From Chloroflexota bacterium (GTDB taxonomy: Bacteria; Chloroflexota; Anaerolineae; Anaerolineales; UBA4823), in the NCBI GenBank assembly GCA_029782365.1, contig JAKOUW010000017.1, positions 186,001 to 250,000 on the forward strand: a DNA stretch of 64,000 nucleotides, read 5' to 3'. The number at the start of each line of letters is the position of its first letter. Position 1 is the stretch's first letter. A program made the translations under genes and the position numbers. Below, piece by piece: positions 53,266-63,092 of this stretch. The notes under the pieces were generated by a model. The model was not told the origin of the DNA, did no database searches, and saw nothing but the letters and a program-made list of their open reading frames with translations.

Positions 53266-54318
53266 TTATTTTTTCTCACAGCGCCGTGAACTCTGACGAA
53301 CGACGAGCGTTGGGGGTAATGTCAGGTTATTGGCAGGTTCTTCGACTTCCGATTCGTCCCAAATCGATTCGATTGTTTTAATGATCTCCTCGACAGCCAT
53401 TTTCGCAAGACTGTATTGATCCTGGTGGATCGTCGTCAAAGGCGGGCAAAAATAAGCAGATTCGGGAATATCATCGAAACCCACCAGAGCGATATCTTCC
53501 GGGATGCGCAATCGCTTTTGCTGGGCAATCTGGATCACGCCAAGCGCCATTTGGTCATTGCCCACAAAGATTGAGTCCAATTCGGGATACTGCTCCAGGA
53601 GTTTTTCAAAACCCAGCGCGCCGCTTTCTGAAGACCAATTGCCTTTCACCCAATGGCGCTCCCCGGCCTCAAGGCCGACTTCAGCCAGCACATCTTGCCA
53701 GCCAAGTTTGCGCTGGCGGGCTTCCCACCAATCTAATGGACCGGAAATGTGCCCAATATTCCGATAGCCCTGCTCAACCAAATGAGCAACAGCCATCCGG
53801 CTGCCCAGGTAATTATCAATCGTCACAATGGAAAGGTCTTTTTGAGGCTCCATCGTGAGGTAAACCAGGGGAATTTCAATGTCCATAAGCGGATTGTTCA
53901 CCCACTTGCGGTTCTCGCCAACTTCTGGGACAGCCCAAATAATTCCATCCACGTGGTGGGATACATAAGCCTGAATGATCGGCGCAATATCTCTGGTATC
54001 GAAACTGGAGAGTTCTTTCAGAAGCACCGAATACCCGGCATTTTCTGCGGCAGAGGCAATACCACTCAATGTTTTGGAAGGGCCTACGTAATCGAGGCCT
54101 GCTGTGACCACCCCCAACGTGTAACTGCGGCGACTGATTAGGCTGCGCGCCAGGGCGCTGGGACGGTAGCCGACCTGGTTGATGATATCCTGAACGCGCT
54201 TGCGAGTCCCTTGAGAGACATCCGGTCGCTCGTTAATCACGCGAGAGACGGTTTGGGTTGAGACTCCCGCTGCTGAAGCAACCTCTTTGATTGTTGGACG
54301 CCCAACTTTCTGTCTCAT
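53266..54318 (-). CDS. LacI-family transcriptional regulator of the arabinose operon
   Basis: 350 residues. N-terminal LacI helix-turn-helix and hinge: PTIKEVASAAGVSTQTVSRVINERPDVSQGTRKRV ... NQVGYRPSALARSL. The sugar-binding domain follows, with IFVGNDQMALGVIQIAQ and VGFDDIPESAYFCPPLTTI. AGGAG stands four bases before the ATG. The 38-bp palindrome just upstream is its likely operator, so it is autoregulated and, by read-through, controls the transporter and araDA. Confidence 0.92.
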   Translation of the reverse strand: MRQKVGRPTIKEVASAAGVSTQTVSRVINERPDVSQGTRKRVQDIINQVGYRPSALARSLISRRSYTLGVVTAGLDYVGPSKTLSGIASAAENAGYSVLLKELSSFDTRDIAPIIQAYVSHHVDGIIWAVPEVGENRKWVNNPLMDIEIPLVYLTMEPQKDLSIVTIDNYLGSRMAVAHLVEQGYRNIGHISGPLDWWEARQRKLGWQDVLAEVGLEAGERHWVKGNWSSESGALGFEKLLEQYPELDSIFVGNDQMALGVIQIAQQKRLRIPEDIALVGFDDIPESAYFCPPLTTIHQDQYSLAKMAVEEIIKTIESIWDESEVEEPANNLTLPPTLVVRQSSRRCEKK

Positions 54319-54326
54319 TCTGCTCC

Positions 54327-54364
54327 TGTTATCGTTACCGTTATCGATAACGGTAACGATAACA
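54327..54364 (-). promoter_or_regulatory. 38-bp perfect palindromic LacI operator
   Basis: Three hexamers GTTATC, GTTACC, GTTATC are followed by their exact mirror image, with CG at the centre as in LacI/GalR operators. It begins at the last base of the -10 box and ends 8 bases before the regulator ATG. It could hold one dimer at the centre (GTTATCGATAAC) and further half-sites for cooperative binding. Confidence 0.85.
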
Positions 54365-54392
54365 TTCTAGCATTTTCTGGGTCAGATGTCAA
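54364..54392 (-). promoter_or_regulatory. promoter of the LacI-arabinose operon
   Basis: On the minus strand TTGACA (54387-54392), exact 17-bp spacer, TAGAAT (54364-54369), abutting the palindromic operator. No similarly clear promoter is visible in the 176-bp gap before the binding-protein gene. Confidence 0.85.
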
Positions 54393-54484
54393 CAGGTATT
54401 TTATGCCATCAACCAGGTTGCGAGGCAATTTCGCGCCTGCCAATGAATTTTGGATTATACTTATCTCACCTATCCGGAGGTGGT

Positions 54485-56230
54485 ATGTCCGATATCGATT
54501 TGTCCGCACTGCAAGCCTCCTTACAACATCTGGCGTCCCAGGGTCGCAGCGCCCTGCTGCCCGCCCTGCAGACTGCCCAGACGGTGTATGGTTATATCCC
54601 TACCCAGGCAGTCCAGGCTATCAGTCACACCCTGCGTGTTCCTCTGGCGGACATCCAGGGTGTGATTGATTTTTACAGCTTGCTGTATGACCGGCCCACT
54701 GCCCGGCGAGTCGCGCGCATTTGCACCGACCCGGTCTGCGCTTTGCGCGGTGGGGATGAACTGCTGTCTGCCGCCTGCGAGCATGCGGGAAGCGCGCCGG
54801 GCAGTCCCAGTCCAGATGGACGCTTGCTGGTTGAACACAGCACCTGCCTGGGCCTGTGCGAACACGCCCCCGCCGCTCTGGTGGACGACCAAAGTTTCGC
54901 GAACCTCGAGCGCCAGGCCTTATTGGACGCGCTGGATGGCATGCCCGACGTGGAATCCCGCCCGGTGCGCGTTTACGGCGAGGTGGATTGGCTGACCCGC
55001 GGCTGCCGCCAGGGAACTCCCACGCTGTTGGAAAGCTACCGCCAGGGTGGAGGTTACCAGGGTTTGCAAAAAGCCCTGGGTTTGAGCCCAAGCGAGGTGA
55101 TCGCCGAAATCAAAATCGCCGGGCTGGTGGGGCGCGGCGGGGCGGCCTTTCCGACCGGCTTGAAATGGGAAGGCGCTGCCAGCACCTCCGCCGCCGAACA
55201 CTACGTGGTGTGCAACGCCGATGAATCGGAACCGGGCACTTTCAAAGATCGCGTCCTACTGGAAGGCGATCCGCACCTGGTGATTGAGGGGTTGGCGATT
55301 GCCGGTTATGCCATCAGGGCTCGCTTGGGTTATATTTACCTGCGCGGCGAGTATCCCGAGGCGTTTCGCATTTTGAACAACGCTTTGCAGGAAGCGCGCC
55401 AGGCCGGCCTGCTGGGAGAAAATATCCTGGGCAGCGGCTGGTCGTTCGAGATCGAGCTGCGGCGCGGCGCGGGCGCGTATATTTGTGGCGAGGAGACCGC
55501 CCTATTCGAATCCATTGAGGGTAAGCGCGGCTACCCGCGTCTTAAGCCTCCCTTCCCGACCACGCACGGCCTGTTCGGCCAGCCGACCGCCATCAACAAC
55601 GTAGAGACATTGTGCAACGCGCCGCTCATCCTGGGCGCAGGCGCGGCAGCCTACCGTAACTTGGGCACCGAAAAGTCTCCTGGGCCGAAGCTTTTTTGTG
55701 TTTCTGGCGACGTGGTCCGGCCAGGGGTGTATGAAGTGCCCTTTGGCGTCACGCTGCGCCATCTGTTATTCGACCTGGCCGGCGGGGTTGCCGGAGGGCA
55801 TAGCCTGCAGGCCGTTCTGATGGGAGGCGCGGCAGGAGCGTGGGCCACGTTGGATCAACTTGACATTCCACTGGCATTCGAGACGCTGAGAGCCGCCGGC
55901 CTGCCGCTCGGTTCCGGCGTTGTGATGGTCTTCGACGAACGCCGTGACCTGCGCAATGTGCTGCTGCGGCTGGCGCGCTTTTTCGCCCATGAATCATGCG
56001 GCAAATGCTACCCCTGCCAGATGGGCACTCAGCGCCAGGTGGAAATCCTGGCACGCGCCGCCGCCGGGAAGGCCCTGCCGGGCGATATCGAGCGCCTTCA
56101 AGATGTGGGCTGGACGATGACCGACGCTTCCATCTGCGGCCTCGGGCAGACAGCTGCCTCCGCCGTGCTCAGCGCTCTCAAGCTGTGGCCCACTTATTTT
56201 CAACCCGGGGGCGCATCTTATGACAGATAA
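54485..56230 (+). CDS. NAD-linked formate dehydrogenase diaphorase subunit, NuoE-NuoF fusion
   Basis: 581 residues from ATG 54485 (GGAGG upstream). The NuoE-like part (1-165) has [2Fe-2S] ligands C80, C85, C121 and C125. The NuoF-like part has the FMN site [16 protein letters not shown] region [19 protein letters not shown], and the [4Fe-4S] ligands in [12 protein letters not shown] plus a later Cys. The usual two subunits are fused, as in some HoxF and FDH modules. It passes electrons from the [2Fe-2S]/[4Fe-4S] subunit to NAD+. The next gene overlaps by 11 bp. Confidence 0.9.
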   Translation: MSDIDLSALQASLQHLASQGRSALLPALQTAQTVYGYIPTQAVQAISHTLRVPLADIQGVIDFYSLLYDRPTARRVARICTDPVCALRGGDELLSAACEHAGSAPGSPSPDGRLLVEHSTCLGLCEHAPAALVDDQSFANLERQALLDALDGMPDVESRPVRVYGEVDWLTRGCRQGTPTLLESYRQGGGYQGLQKALGLSPSEVIAEIKIAGLVGRGGAAFPTGLKWEGAASTSAAEHYVVCNADESEPGTFKDRVLLEGDPHLVIEGLAIAGYAIRARLGYIYLRGEYPEAFRILNNALQEARQAGLLGENILGSGWSFEIELRRGAGAYICGEETALFESIEGKRGYPRLKPPFPTTHGLFGQPTAINNVETLCNAPLILGAGAAAYRNLGTEKSPGPKLFCVSGDVVRPGVYEVPFGVTLRHLLFDLAGGVAGGHSLQAVLMGGAAGAWATLDQLDIPLAFETLRAAGLPLGSGVVMVFDERRDLRNVLLRLARFFAHESCGKCYPCQMGTQRQVEILARAAAGKALPGDIERLQDVGWTMTDASICGLGQTAASAVLSALKLWPTYFQPGGASYDR

Positions 56231-56945
56231 CTTGATCACCCTGACCATTGATGGAAAAAGCGTGCAGGCCGCGCCCGGCACTACCATTCTGGCGGCAGCC
56301 GCCGCGCTTGACATTCACATTCCAACGATCTGCTACCATTCTGCCACCACTGCCAATGCAGTCTGCCGCATGTGCGTGGTTGAAGTGCAAGGAGCGCGTG
56401 TGCTCGTCCCGGCTTGCGCCAGCGGCGTAACCCAGGGTATGGCGGTCAGCACGGATACCCCACGCGTGCGCAGAGCCCGCCGCACCGTGCTGGAGCTGCT
56501 GGCTTCCACGGTGGACCTGTCCGAAGCGCCCGAAATCCAGGCCATGCTGGCTGAATACGGCGCCGACCCGGCGCGCTTTCCGGAGGCTGAGCGCCGTGAT
56601 CCACCGGTGTTGGATGACAACCCCATGTACCTGCGCGATTATGCTAAGTGCGTGCTGTGCTGGCGCTGTGTGCAGGTGTGTGCAGAGGATGCCCAATACA
56701 CCTTCGCTATCAATTTCAGCGGCCGCGGCTTCGAGACACAAATTGGCACCTTTGCCAGCCTGCCCATGCCCGCCACCACCTGTGTGTTTTGCGGGCAGTG
56801 TGTCGGCGTCTGCCCTTCCGGAGCGCTGAAACCGAAGCGCGCCTGGCTGTACGAACAGGGCCTACGCCCGGCGGAAATAACCCAAAGCCTGCGCACGAGA
56901 AAAAAACACAAGGCTGCCCAAGCTGAGCCAGGAGGCGCGGTATGA
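56220..56945 (+). CDS. iron-sulfur electron-transfer subunit, HoxU/NuoG-N like
   Basis: 241 residues. N-terminal [2Fe-2S] domain with C38, C49, C52, C66, then a linker, then two [4Fe-4S] ferredoxin clusters C143/C146/C149/C153 and C187/C190/C193/C197. The His-Cys3 [4Fe-4S] domain normally between them (DCPVC...GEC in NuoG/HoxU) is missing; its place holds [12 protein letters not shown]. It should wire the molybdenum subunit to the NuoEF fusion. It overlaps the genes on both sides. Confidence 0.88.
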   Translation: MTDNLITLTIDGKSVQAAPGTTILAAAAALDIHIPTICYHSATTANAVCRMCVVEVQGARVLVPACASGVTQGMAVSTDTPRVRRARRTVLELLASTVDLSEAPEIQAMLAEYGADPARFPEAERRDPPVLDDNPMYLRDYAKCVLCWRCVQVCAEDAQYTFAINFSGRGFETQIGTFASLPMPATTCVFCGQCVGVCPSGALKPKRAWLYEQGLRPAEITQSLRTRKKHKAAQAEPGGAV

Positions 56946-59092
56946 GCCAGGCAGAGCGCACCGTCCCAACCACCTGCCCCTACTGCGGGGTAGGCTGTAC
57001 GCTGGAACTGCACATTCAAGATCAATACATCACCCATGTCAGCTCGCCGTTCGACAGCCCGGTTAACCACGGCAACCTGTGCGTCAAAGGCCGTTTTGGC
57101 TATGATTTCATCTATAACAAAGCGCGCGTCACAACGCCCTTGATCCGCAAAGAGGCTCAGGACCCGGGCCAGCGCGAGCAGGCTTTTGACCTCTCGGCCT
57201 GGCGTGCTGTTTCTTGGGATGAGGCTCTGGATTACACTGCCGACCGCCTGGTGGAAATTTACCGTCGCGACGGGGCTGAAGCCCTGGCAGCATACTGCTG
57301 TGCGAAAGCTACCAACGAAGACAATTACCTGCTGCAAAAGCTGTTCCGAGCCTTGTTCCGCACCAACAACATCGACCACTGCACGCGCCTGTGCCACGCT
57401 GGCTCCGTAGCGGCCCTGCAGCGCGCCCTCGGCTCTTCGGCAATGAGCAATACTGCCGCCGAGGTGATTCAGTCGGATGTTTTCATTGTTACAGGCTCGA
57501 ACACCACAGAAAACCACCCGATAATCGCTCTGCAAATGAAAGCCGCAGTGCGTAAACACGGGGCAAAGATGATTGTCATAGATCCGCGGCGCATTGAGCT
57601 GGTGGATTTTGCCGAGCTGTGGCTGCCGATCCGGCCGGGCAGCAATGTGCCGGTTTTCGCAGCCATGGCGCACGTCATCCTCAAAGAAGGCCTGGCAAAC
57701 CAGGATTTCATCGCCCGCCGCACCACCAATTTCTCCGAATTTGCTGAGTCGATGGAAAAGTTCACCCCCGAGTTTGCTGAGCGGATTTCGGGCGTGGATA
57801 AAGAGCTGATCATCCGGGCGGCGCGCCTGTACGCTCAGGCCGACCATGGAGCCATCTTCTGGGGCATGGGTATCTCTCAGCTCAGTCATGGCACCGCCAG
57901 CGCCCTGGCAGTGATCAACCTGGCCTTTCTCACGGGACACATCGGCCGACCAGGCACCGGGCTGAACCCCCTGCGCGGGCAGAACAACGTGCAAGGCGCC
58001 TCCGATATGGGCGCCATGCCGTTTCACTTCCCCGGTTATATGGCGGTGGATAAACCGGGCAATGCCGAGCAGTGGGAAGCCGCCTGGCATGTCGAGCCCG
58101 GGGGGTTGAACCGCCGACGCGGCCTGACCACCACGGAGATCCTCGGCCACGCTCACCCGGGCGGCGTGCGCGGGCTGTACATCATGGGTGAAAATCCGAT
58201 GATGAGCGAGCCAAACCTGAACCTGACCCGCCATCATATGCAGCAATTGGAGTTCCTGGTGACCCAGGATCTGTTCATCAACGAGAGCGGCGCTTTCGCC
58301 GATGTGTTCCTACCAGCGGCAGCCTGGGCGGAGAAAGACGGCACCTTTACCAATACCGACCGGCGGGTGCAGCGCGTGCGCCGAGCGCTCGAGCCCTCGG
58401 GCCAGGCGCGGCCCGATTGGCAAATCATTTGCGACCTGGCGCGGCGCATCGAGCAGCGTCTGGACCGGCCAGCCACCGCAAAGTGGGACTATGCGCATCC
58501 CGCCGATATTCTCAAGGAGGTCGGCAGTGTATCGGTCGAGTATCGCGGCGTGACTTATGGACGCCTGGAACAGTCGGGCCTCCAGGTCCCGGTCTGGGAT
58601 GAGCTGCATCCCGGCACTCCCTTCTTGTTTGCCGAAACATTTCCTTCTGGACCAGGGAAATTCCACCCATTGGACTATATCCCGGCGGCTGAAGCACCAG
58701 ACGAAGCCTTCCCCTTCATTCTCACCACCGGGCGAGTGCTGGAACACTGGCACGGCGGCACACTCACCCGCCACTCTGCCGTCAACGAACTTTACCCGCA
58801 AGCGATCGTGGAAATCAACCCGGCAGATGCCCTGCTCTACAATATCGAGGATGGTCAGCCAGTCCAGGTTGCCTCACGGCGCGGCATGGTGGTGCTGCGC
58901 GCTCTGGTCAGCGAACGTACGCGTCCGGGGGTGGTGTTCATTCCATTCCATTTTGCCGAAGCCGCGGCCAACCTGCTCACCAACGATGCTCTCGACCCGC
59001 TGGCGCTGATCCCCGAATTTAAAGCCTGCGCGGTGAATATTGCTGCTGCCCAGGTAGAGCTGCCCGAATATGTCCGCCGTGGAAGAATCTAA
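56942..59092 (+). CDS. fdhF: formate dehydrogenase catalytic (molybdopterin) subunit
   Basis: 716 residues. [4Fe-4S] site C12/C15/C19/C47 (TCPYCGVGC), active-site Cys151 in [11 protein letters not shown] (a Cys, not selenocysteine), the bis-MGD contacts ([16 protein letters not shown]), [14 protein letters not shown] and the C-terminal barrel. The active-site segment and length match FdhF-type formate dehydrogenases. With the two preceding genes it forms an NAD-dependent, probably soluble enzyme that may run in either direction. ATGA overlap with the gene before. Confidence 0.9.
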   Translation: MSQAERTVPTTCPYCGVGCTLELHIQDQYITHVSSPFDSPVNHGNLCVKGRFGYDFIYNKARVTTPLIRKEAQDPGQREQAFDLSAWRAVSWDEALDYTADRLVEIYRRDGAEALAAYCCAKATNEDNYLLQKLFRALFRTNNIDHCTRLCHAGSVAALQRALGSSAMSNTAAEVIQSDVFIVTGSNTTENHPIIALQMKAAVRKHGAKMIVIDPRRIELVDFAELWLPIRPGSNVPVFAAMAHVILKEGLANQDFIARRTTNFSEFAESMEKFTPEFAERISGVDKELIIRAARLYAQADHGAIFWGMGISQLSHGTASALAVINLAFLTGHIGRPGTGLNPLRGQNNVQGASDMGAMPFHFPGYMAVDKPGNAEQWEAAWHVEPGGLNRRRGLTTTEILGHAHPGGVRGLYIMGENPMMSEPNLNLTRHHMQQLEFLVTQDLFINESGAFADVFLPAAAWAEKDGTFTNTDRRVQRVRRALEPSGQARPDWQIICDLARRIEQRLDRPATAKWDYAHPADILKEVGSVSVEYRGVTYGRLEQSGLQVPVWDELHPGTPFLFAETFPSGPGKFHPLDYIPAAEAPDEAFPFILTTGRVLEHWHGGTLTRHSAVNELYPQAIVEINPADALLYNIEDGQPVQVASRRGMVVLRALVSERTRPGVVFIPFHFAEAAANLLTNDALDPLALIPEFKACAVNIAAAQVELPEYVRRGRI

Positions 59093-60170
59093 ACCCGATA
59101 TTGTGCTCAGCACCCGGCAGTACGAAGACTGGCTAGGCAGTTCAATTCCTTTACTCGCTGAAGACATCGCCGCCAAGCACGAACGCATGCGCGCCGATCC
59201 ATTTTCTTTTCTGCGGGCCACCTTTTACCGCTGGATCGAGCTCTGGGCGCAGGTTTGCCCCGATTTGAACAACTGCTCTTCAATAATGTCCGTGGGAGAT
59301 TTGCATGTGGAGAATTTCGGCACCTGGCGAGATGCCGAAGGGCGCCTGGTCTGGGGCGTCAATGATTTCGATGAAGCCTACCCACTGCCTTTTCCACATG
59401 ATCTCGTCCGGTTGGCCGCCAGCGCTTTGTGCGCCGTGGAACAGAATTTTCTAAAGATCTCTCCTGAAGAGGTGTGCGCAAAAATTATCGCTGGATACAC
59501 ACGCAGTTTGGAGAAAGGCGGCGAACCCTTCATATTGGCAGAGAATCATGACCTTCTTCGTCAAATGGCTCAATCGCAGTCGCGCGACCCTTCTACCTTC
59601 TGGCAAAAACTGGACAAGTTGACAGACAGCTCGCAGGTGCCGCCAGAGATTGAGCAACTGCTGGCTGCCTCCATGCCCGCTGGCAGTCGGAATATGCGCA
59701 TTGTCCACCGGCAGGCCGGGTTGGGCAGCCTGGGCCGCCAACGCTATTCTGCCATTGCCGATTGGCAGGGAGGTAAAATTGCGCGTGAAGCCAAACAGTT
59801 GGCGGCGTCGGCCTGCAGCCTGGTGCGTGAAAAAAACACTAGAATTTTTTATCCCCAACTATTACAGACAGCGGCACACTGCCTCGACCCCTTTACACGT
59901 TTGGAAGGCGAATGGCTGATACGCCGCCTGGCGCCAGACTGCGGGCGAATTGAACTGCAGAGCTTGCCGAACAGCGCCGAAGTTGGCAAGCTGCTGTATT
60001 CCATGGGCTGGGAGACAGCCAACCTTCATTTGGGAAAATCACTGGCTGGCAGAGATTTAATCCTGGCGGACTTGAAAACAAAGCGTGAAACCTGGCTGTT
60101 ACAGGCCAGCCAGGCAATGCTTGCAGTGACCAAGACAGATTGGCAGGATTGGAAAAAAGACGGGTCTTAA
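59070..60170 (+). CDS. DUF2252-family protein
   Basis: 366 residues. DUF2252 pattern: ERMRADPFSFLRATFYRW, GDLHVENFGTW, WGVNDFDEAYPLPFPHDLVRLAAS. The latter resembles the catalytic and metal loops of aminoglycoside-phosphotransferase-like kinases (GDxHxxN, DFDE). It overlaps the formate dehydrogenase gene by 23 bp, but nothing else ties it to formate. Substrate unknown. A GTG three codons in is a possible alternative start. Confidence 0.8.
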   Translation: MSAVEESKPDIVLSTRQYEDWLGSSIPLLAEDIAAKHERMRADPFSFLRATFYRWIELWAQVCPDLNNCSSIMSVGDLHVENFGTWRDAEGRLVWGVNDFDEAYPLPFPHDLVRLAASALCAVEQNFLKISPEEVCAKIIAGYTRSLEKGGEPFILAENHDLLRQMAQSQSRDPSTFWQKLDKLTDSSQVPPEIEQLLAASMPAGSRNMRIVHRQAGLGSLGRQRYSAIADWQGGKIAREAKQLAASACSLVREKNTRIFYPQLLQTAAHCLDPFTRLEGEWLIRRLAPDCGRIELQSLPNSAEVGKLLYSMGWETANLHLGKSLAGRDLILADLKTKRETWLLQASQAMLAVTKTDWQDWKKDGS

Positions 60171-60279
60171 TTGGCTCGTTCGGATAGAATTCTGCACTTC
60201 ATATGCCTGTTCTTGCCGCTCAATAAATGTGTAGGGTAATCGCATATTAGCGAATATGCTAAGCCGGAAGGGAAATTCA

Positions 60280-60316
60280 GGGGTATGATGTGGGACGTTG
60301 CCTCACATCATACCCC
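60280..60316. terminator. hairpin downstream of the FDH-DUF2252 unit
   Basis: Perfect 13-bp stem GGGGTATGATGTG / CACATCATACCCC with an 11-base loop. A second perfect hairpin, GCATATT-AGCG-AATATGC, lies at 60242-60259. Neither has a strong T run, but together they separate this transcript from the next operon. The gap 60171-60475 otherwise holds only the promoter at 60386-60414. Confidence 0.6.
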
Positions 60317-60385
60317 CGAACTCTCATATTCTGGAATGGTCACAGCCTGGCTAAGCCATCTGCAATCACCCTGAGAAAGTGTTTT

Positions 60386-60414
60386 TTGTCAAAATAATCC
60401 ACATACGCTATAAT
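60386..60414 (+). promoter_or_regulatory. promoter of the conflict operon
   Basis: TTGTCA (60386-60391), exact 17-bp spacer, TATAAT (60409-60414). It stands about 60 bp before the first ORF of the operon. Confidence 0.75.
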
Positions 60415-60475
60415 ATTAAAGACAAGAAATATCTTATTTGGCCGAACTTCATCCTGCAAAGGAAAGGGCGTTCAA

Positions 60476-60805
60476 TTGGCAGAAGAGCAGTTGGTCTTCA
60501 ACGGCATCGATGGGGAAGCCGGGAATGATTTGTTCCAGCTTCAAAGACCCCACACAATCTTTGAGGCGGTTCGCAGCCAGACGCGCTGGCCTGCGCCTCG
60601 TGATCACAGCCATATTGTTCCCGACCGACGAGTGGTAGAGCAGAACCAGGGAAACTCCGCCCCGGCTAAACAGCACACCCTGGTGAAATACGACCTGCCT
60701 TTGGTTGACGAACCGCCTTGCTTGGTGGTGTGGATAAATTGGCCATCGCCAGACATTCAATCTACTAAACCCATCCGGCCAACCAGGAGCGCCTATGACA
60801 GTTGA
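60476..60805 (+). CDS. short ORF beginning MAEEQLVFNGIDG; possible fragment
   Basis: 109 codons from a TTG at 60476 with AAAGG 8 bases upstream. The first 14 residues resemble the 'LVFNGINGATG' start that I recall from large proteins encoded near EAD/MoxR conflict genes (memory, not checked). After about residue 20 the similarity stops and the sequence is rich in Arg/Pro without family features. It overlaps the next gene by 11 bp. It may be a real small protein or the stump of a decayed or frameshifted larger gene. Confidence 0.4.
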   Translation: MAEEQLVFNGIDGEAGNDLFQLQRPHTIFEAVRSQTRWPAPRDHSHIVPDRRVVEQNQGNSAPAKQHTLVKYDLPLVDEPPCLVVWINWPSPDIQSTKPIRPTRSAYDS

Positions 60806-61874
60806 TCTATCATCTACCGACTTCCAAAAACTGGTGGGTATCCTGTCTGGACTGGAGGAGTGGGGCAGCGTCAGCGGCAGGATCAGCCTGGTCGCCGATG
60901 CCCTCCAGGGCTCGCCAAGGCGCAAGGATGTGCTCGGCAGCCTTAATCTGGATGGTATGCCGCGCGAAACTGCCGGCCGGGCAGTGCGACAGTTAGCTGG
61001 TTTTGGGCACGTGACGCCCAACCAGGAAGCCCTGGGTGTGCTGGTGAATCATATTTTGGGTATCACAGGTGATGAGCAGGGCGACTTTTTACGTGGTCTG
61101 TGTGAGACTTATGCGCTCGACAAACCCATTGCAAAACTACAAGATATCTCCACTTGGAAAGAAACGCCAAACGAAGGCAAGCTGCGTGAAGAAAGCATTA
61201 TCGGTGAAAATGTGCTGCGTGATGTGATGATGTTGGAACTGGCCTTACAGGCCGCGCGCGGAGTGCTCCTGATCCAGACACAAACCCAGAAAGGCAGCGG
61301 TTTTCTGGTGGCGGATAACCTGGTAATGACCAACTATCACGTTCTGGTAAGCCAATACGAAGCTGAAGCCAGTGAATACCGCTTTAACTTCCAGTTGAAC
61401 GCTGCAGGTCAATTTGACAGCTTAAACTGCACTACGGCACTGCCCCAAAAAGGCGGATTGTTTTATGCCAGCCGGGGGTTAGATTATGCCGTAACCGAGC
61501 TGCAGCCAATTCCTGAAAGCGCCAGGCCGCAGCGCCTGAAAATGCAGCGCATTGTGCCTAAAGAGCGCGAGCGCGTGATCATCATCCAACATCCCTTTGG
61601 GCAATATAAGAAGATCGCCATGCAAAACAACTTCGTGTCGCATTACGACGCCCCCTGGCTGCGTTATACCACCAGCACAGAGAAAGGTTCTTCAGGATCT
61701 CCGGTCTTCAACGAGGCTTATGAAGTGGTTGCCATCCATCATGGAGCCAATGAATTCAAGGACCCAACCACCCAAAAACCGTATATCCGCAATGAAGGCG
61801 CCAGCATAGCCGCTGTGCTGGCCGACTTGCAAGCCAAAGCGCCGGAAATTTACCAACACATCATGAAATCATGA
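60795..61874 (+). CDS. effector-associated domain fused to trypsin-like serine protease
   Basis: 359 residues. Residues 1-105 form a helical adaptor of the effector-associated (EAD1-like) type, paralogous to the N-terminus of the next gene: both read 'D...L..IL.........RI.LV.DA..G...R', then 'EAL..L...I......E...FL.GL'. Residues 150-350 are a chymotrypsin-fold protease with a full triad: H182 (MTNYHVLV), D230 (GLDYAVTEL), S302 (KGSSGSPVF). No signal peptide, so it acts in the cytoplasm. AGGAG precedes the ATG. Such proteases are effectors in predicted NTPase-regulated conflict systems. Confidence 0.8.
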   Translation: MTVDLSSTDFQKLVGILSGLEEWGSVSGRISLVADALQGSPRRKDVLGSLNLDGMPRETAGRAVRQLAGFGHVTPNQEALGVLVNHILGITGDEQGDFLRGLCETYALDKPIAKLQDISTWKETPNEGKLREESIIGENVLRDVMMLELALQAARGVLLIQTQTQKGSGFLVADNLVMTNYHVLVSQYEAEASEYRFNFQLNAAGQFDSLNCTTALPQKGGLFYASRGLDYAVTELQPIPESARPQRLKMQRIVPKERERVIIIQHPFGQYKKIAMQNNFVSHYDAPWLRYTTSTEKGSSGSPVFNEAYEVVAIHHGANEFKDPTTQKPYIRNEGASIAAVLADLQAKAPEIYQHIMKS

Positions 61875-61889
61875 GGATCCAGAAATCGA

Positions 61890-63089
61890 ATGGCGATTGA
61901 TCTGCTCAATTCCGACTATAACCAGCTTGTGGACATTCTGTTCCCCAAAGACCAATTTGGCACGGAACAGAGCCGCATCGGCCTGGTCAAAGACGCCTTT
62001 GTCGGCATCCCTGAAAGAAATGCCATTTTCGGAAAATTGGGCGGGGAAAGCATTTCGATGCACGATGACACAGCGAAAATCATCCGCATTCTGAAAGATT
62101 TTCCGACACTGTCCGACGGCAGGGAAGCGTTGTTCGTTTTCCTGGATTTCATCAGCTACATGTTTGGCGAAGATAAAGAAAAATATTTTCTCACGGGATT
62201 AAAAGATTCGTATAAACCGACCACTTTCAAAACGGGCGCGCCCGCTCCGCTGGATCGCCCCCTTTCAGATCTGCTGTATTACAAAGTAGATCATGTTCCC
62301 CAAGTGGACCTGGTTACCCGAGAGCTGGCGCAGGTGCGCAGCCAGGCGAACAATCTGATGCTGTGCGTCGTGCAGGGGAGTTGGAACCAGGCGCCCGATA
62401 AGTTGATGGAACGCCTGAAGGTCGAGATTTTGCCGGAATTGCTGGGCATGGAAACGCTGAAACCGTATTCCCTGGCCTGGCCCGATCCCTCCACGAGCCT
62501 GGCTGAGCTGCCGGCGCAGTTCGAGATGAACCTGGGCAAGCAGGTTTTCGGCCAGGCGTACACCGCGGGTAAAACGCGCCTGGAAATCCAGGATATGATC
62601 TCTCGCCAAACTACGCTCGTGCACACCTCAGTAGCCTCCGATACCTTTGCCCAATGCGGTATCGAGGGACTTGAAAAATACCTTGAGTTTTGGGACGCCT
62701 GGCCTCACCTGGCGCCTACCCAGCGCCTGTTCGTTTACCTGTTTTTGGAATTGAAACCGGCTGAAAAACAAGGGCTGTTCAGCCTGTTCACCCGCTCACC
62801 GCAAGAAAAGCTGGATCGATTCCTGGAACGCATCAAAGCCGGCCCACAGAAATCCGCCCGCCAGGTGGTGCTGCCCCCGTTGAGCGGCGCGAAAAAACAG
62901 CATGCGATTAACTGGGTGGAGCGCGAAGAGGTTGCCAGCCGCTGTGAAGTGGGCAGGGTGCAGTATGAGCTGAGCAAGTATTACCAACTACCCAACGGCA
63001 GAGACAAAGAAACGGCGCCAGTGCTGGAGCTGGTGGACAATCTGAAGGCCTGGATTGCAGCCTTTCCACGCCAATCAAATGGAGGATAA
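61890..63089 (+). CDS. effector-associated domain protein with unassigned C-terminal region
   Basis: 399 residues. Residues 1-105 repeat the adaptor of the protease gene just upstream. From about residue 150 comes an alpha/beta-looking region (NNLMLCVVQGSWNQAPDKLM) and a helical end. It has no Walker A: the AGKT at about residue 227-230 lacks the P-loop spacing. This fits the 'inactive STAND' modules described with EADs in conflict systems (recalled, not checked). It probably bridges the protease (by adaptor-adaptor contact) to the MoxR ATPase encoded 3 bp downstream. Confidence 0.65.
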   Translation: MAIDLLNSDYNQLVDILFPKDQFGTEQSRIGLVKDAFVGIPERNAIFGKLGGESISMHDDTAKIIRILKDFPTLSDGREALFVFLDFISYMFGEDKEKYFLTGLKDSYKPTTFKTGAPAPLDRPLSDLLYYKVDHVPQVDLVTRELAQVRSQANNLMLCVVQGSWNQAPDKLMERLKVEILPELLGMETLKPYSLAWPDPSTSLAELPAQFEMNLGKQVFGQAYTAGKTRLEIQDMISRQTTLVHTSVASDTFAQCGIEGLEKYLEFWDAWPHLAPTQRLFVYLFLELKPAEKQGLFSLFTRSPQEKLDRFLERIKAGPQKSARQVVLPPLSGAKKQHAINWVEREEVASRCEVGRVQYELSKYYQLPNGRDKETAPVLELVDNLKAWIAAFPRQSNGG

Positions 63090-63092
63090 TGT

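Noticed and set aside
56639..58246. 535-codon open frame on the minus strand opposite the formate dehydrogenase genes
   Set aside because: The plus strand has unmistakable FDH subunits with all cofactor motifs; the antisense frame has no family pattern or ribosome site and is a codon-bias shadow.
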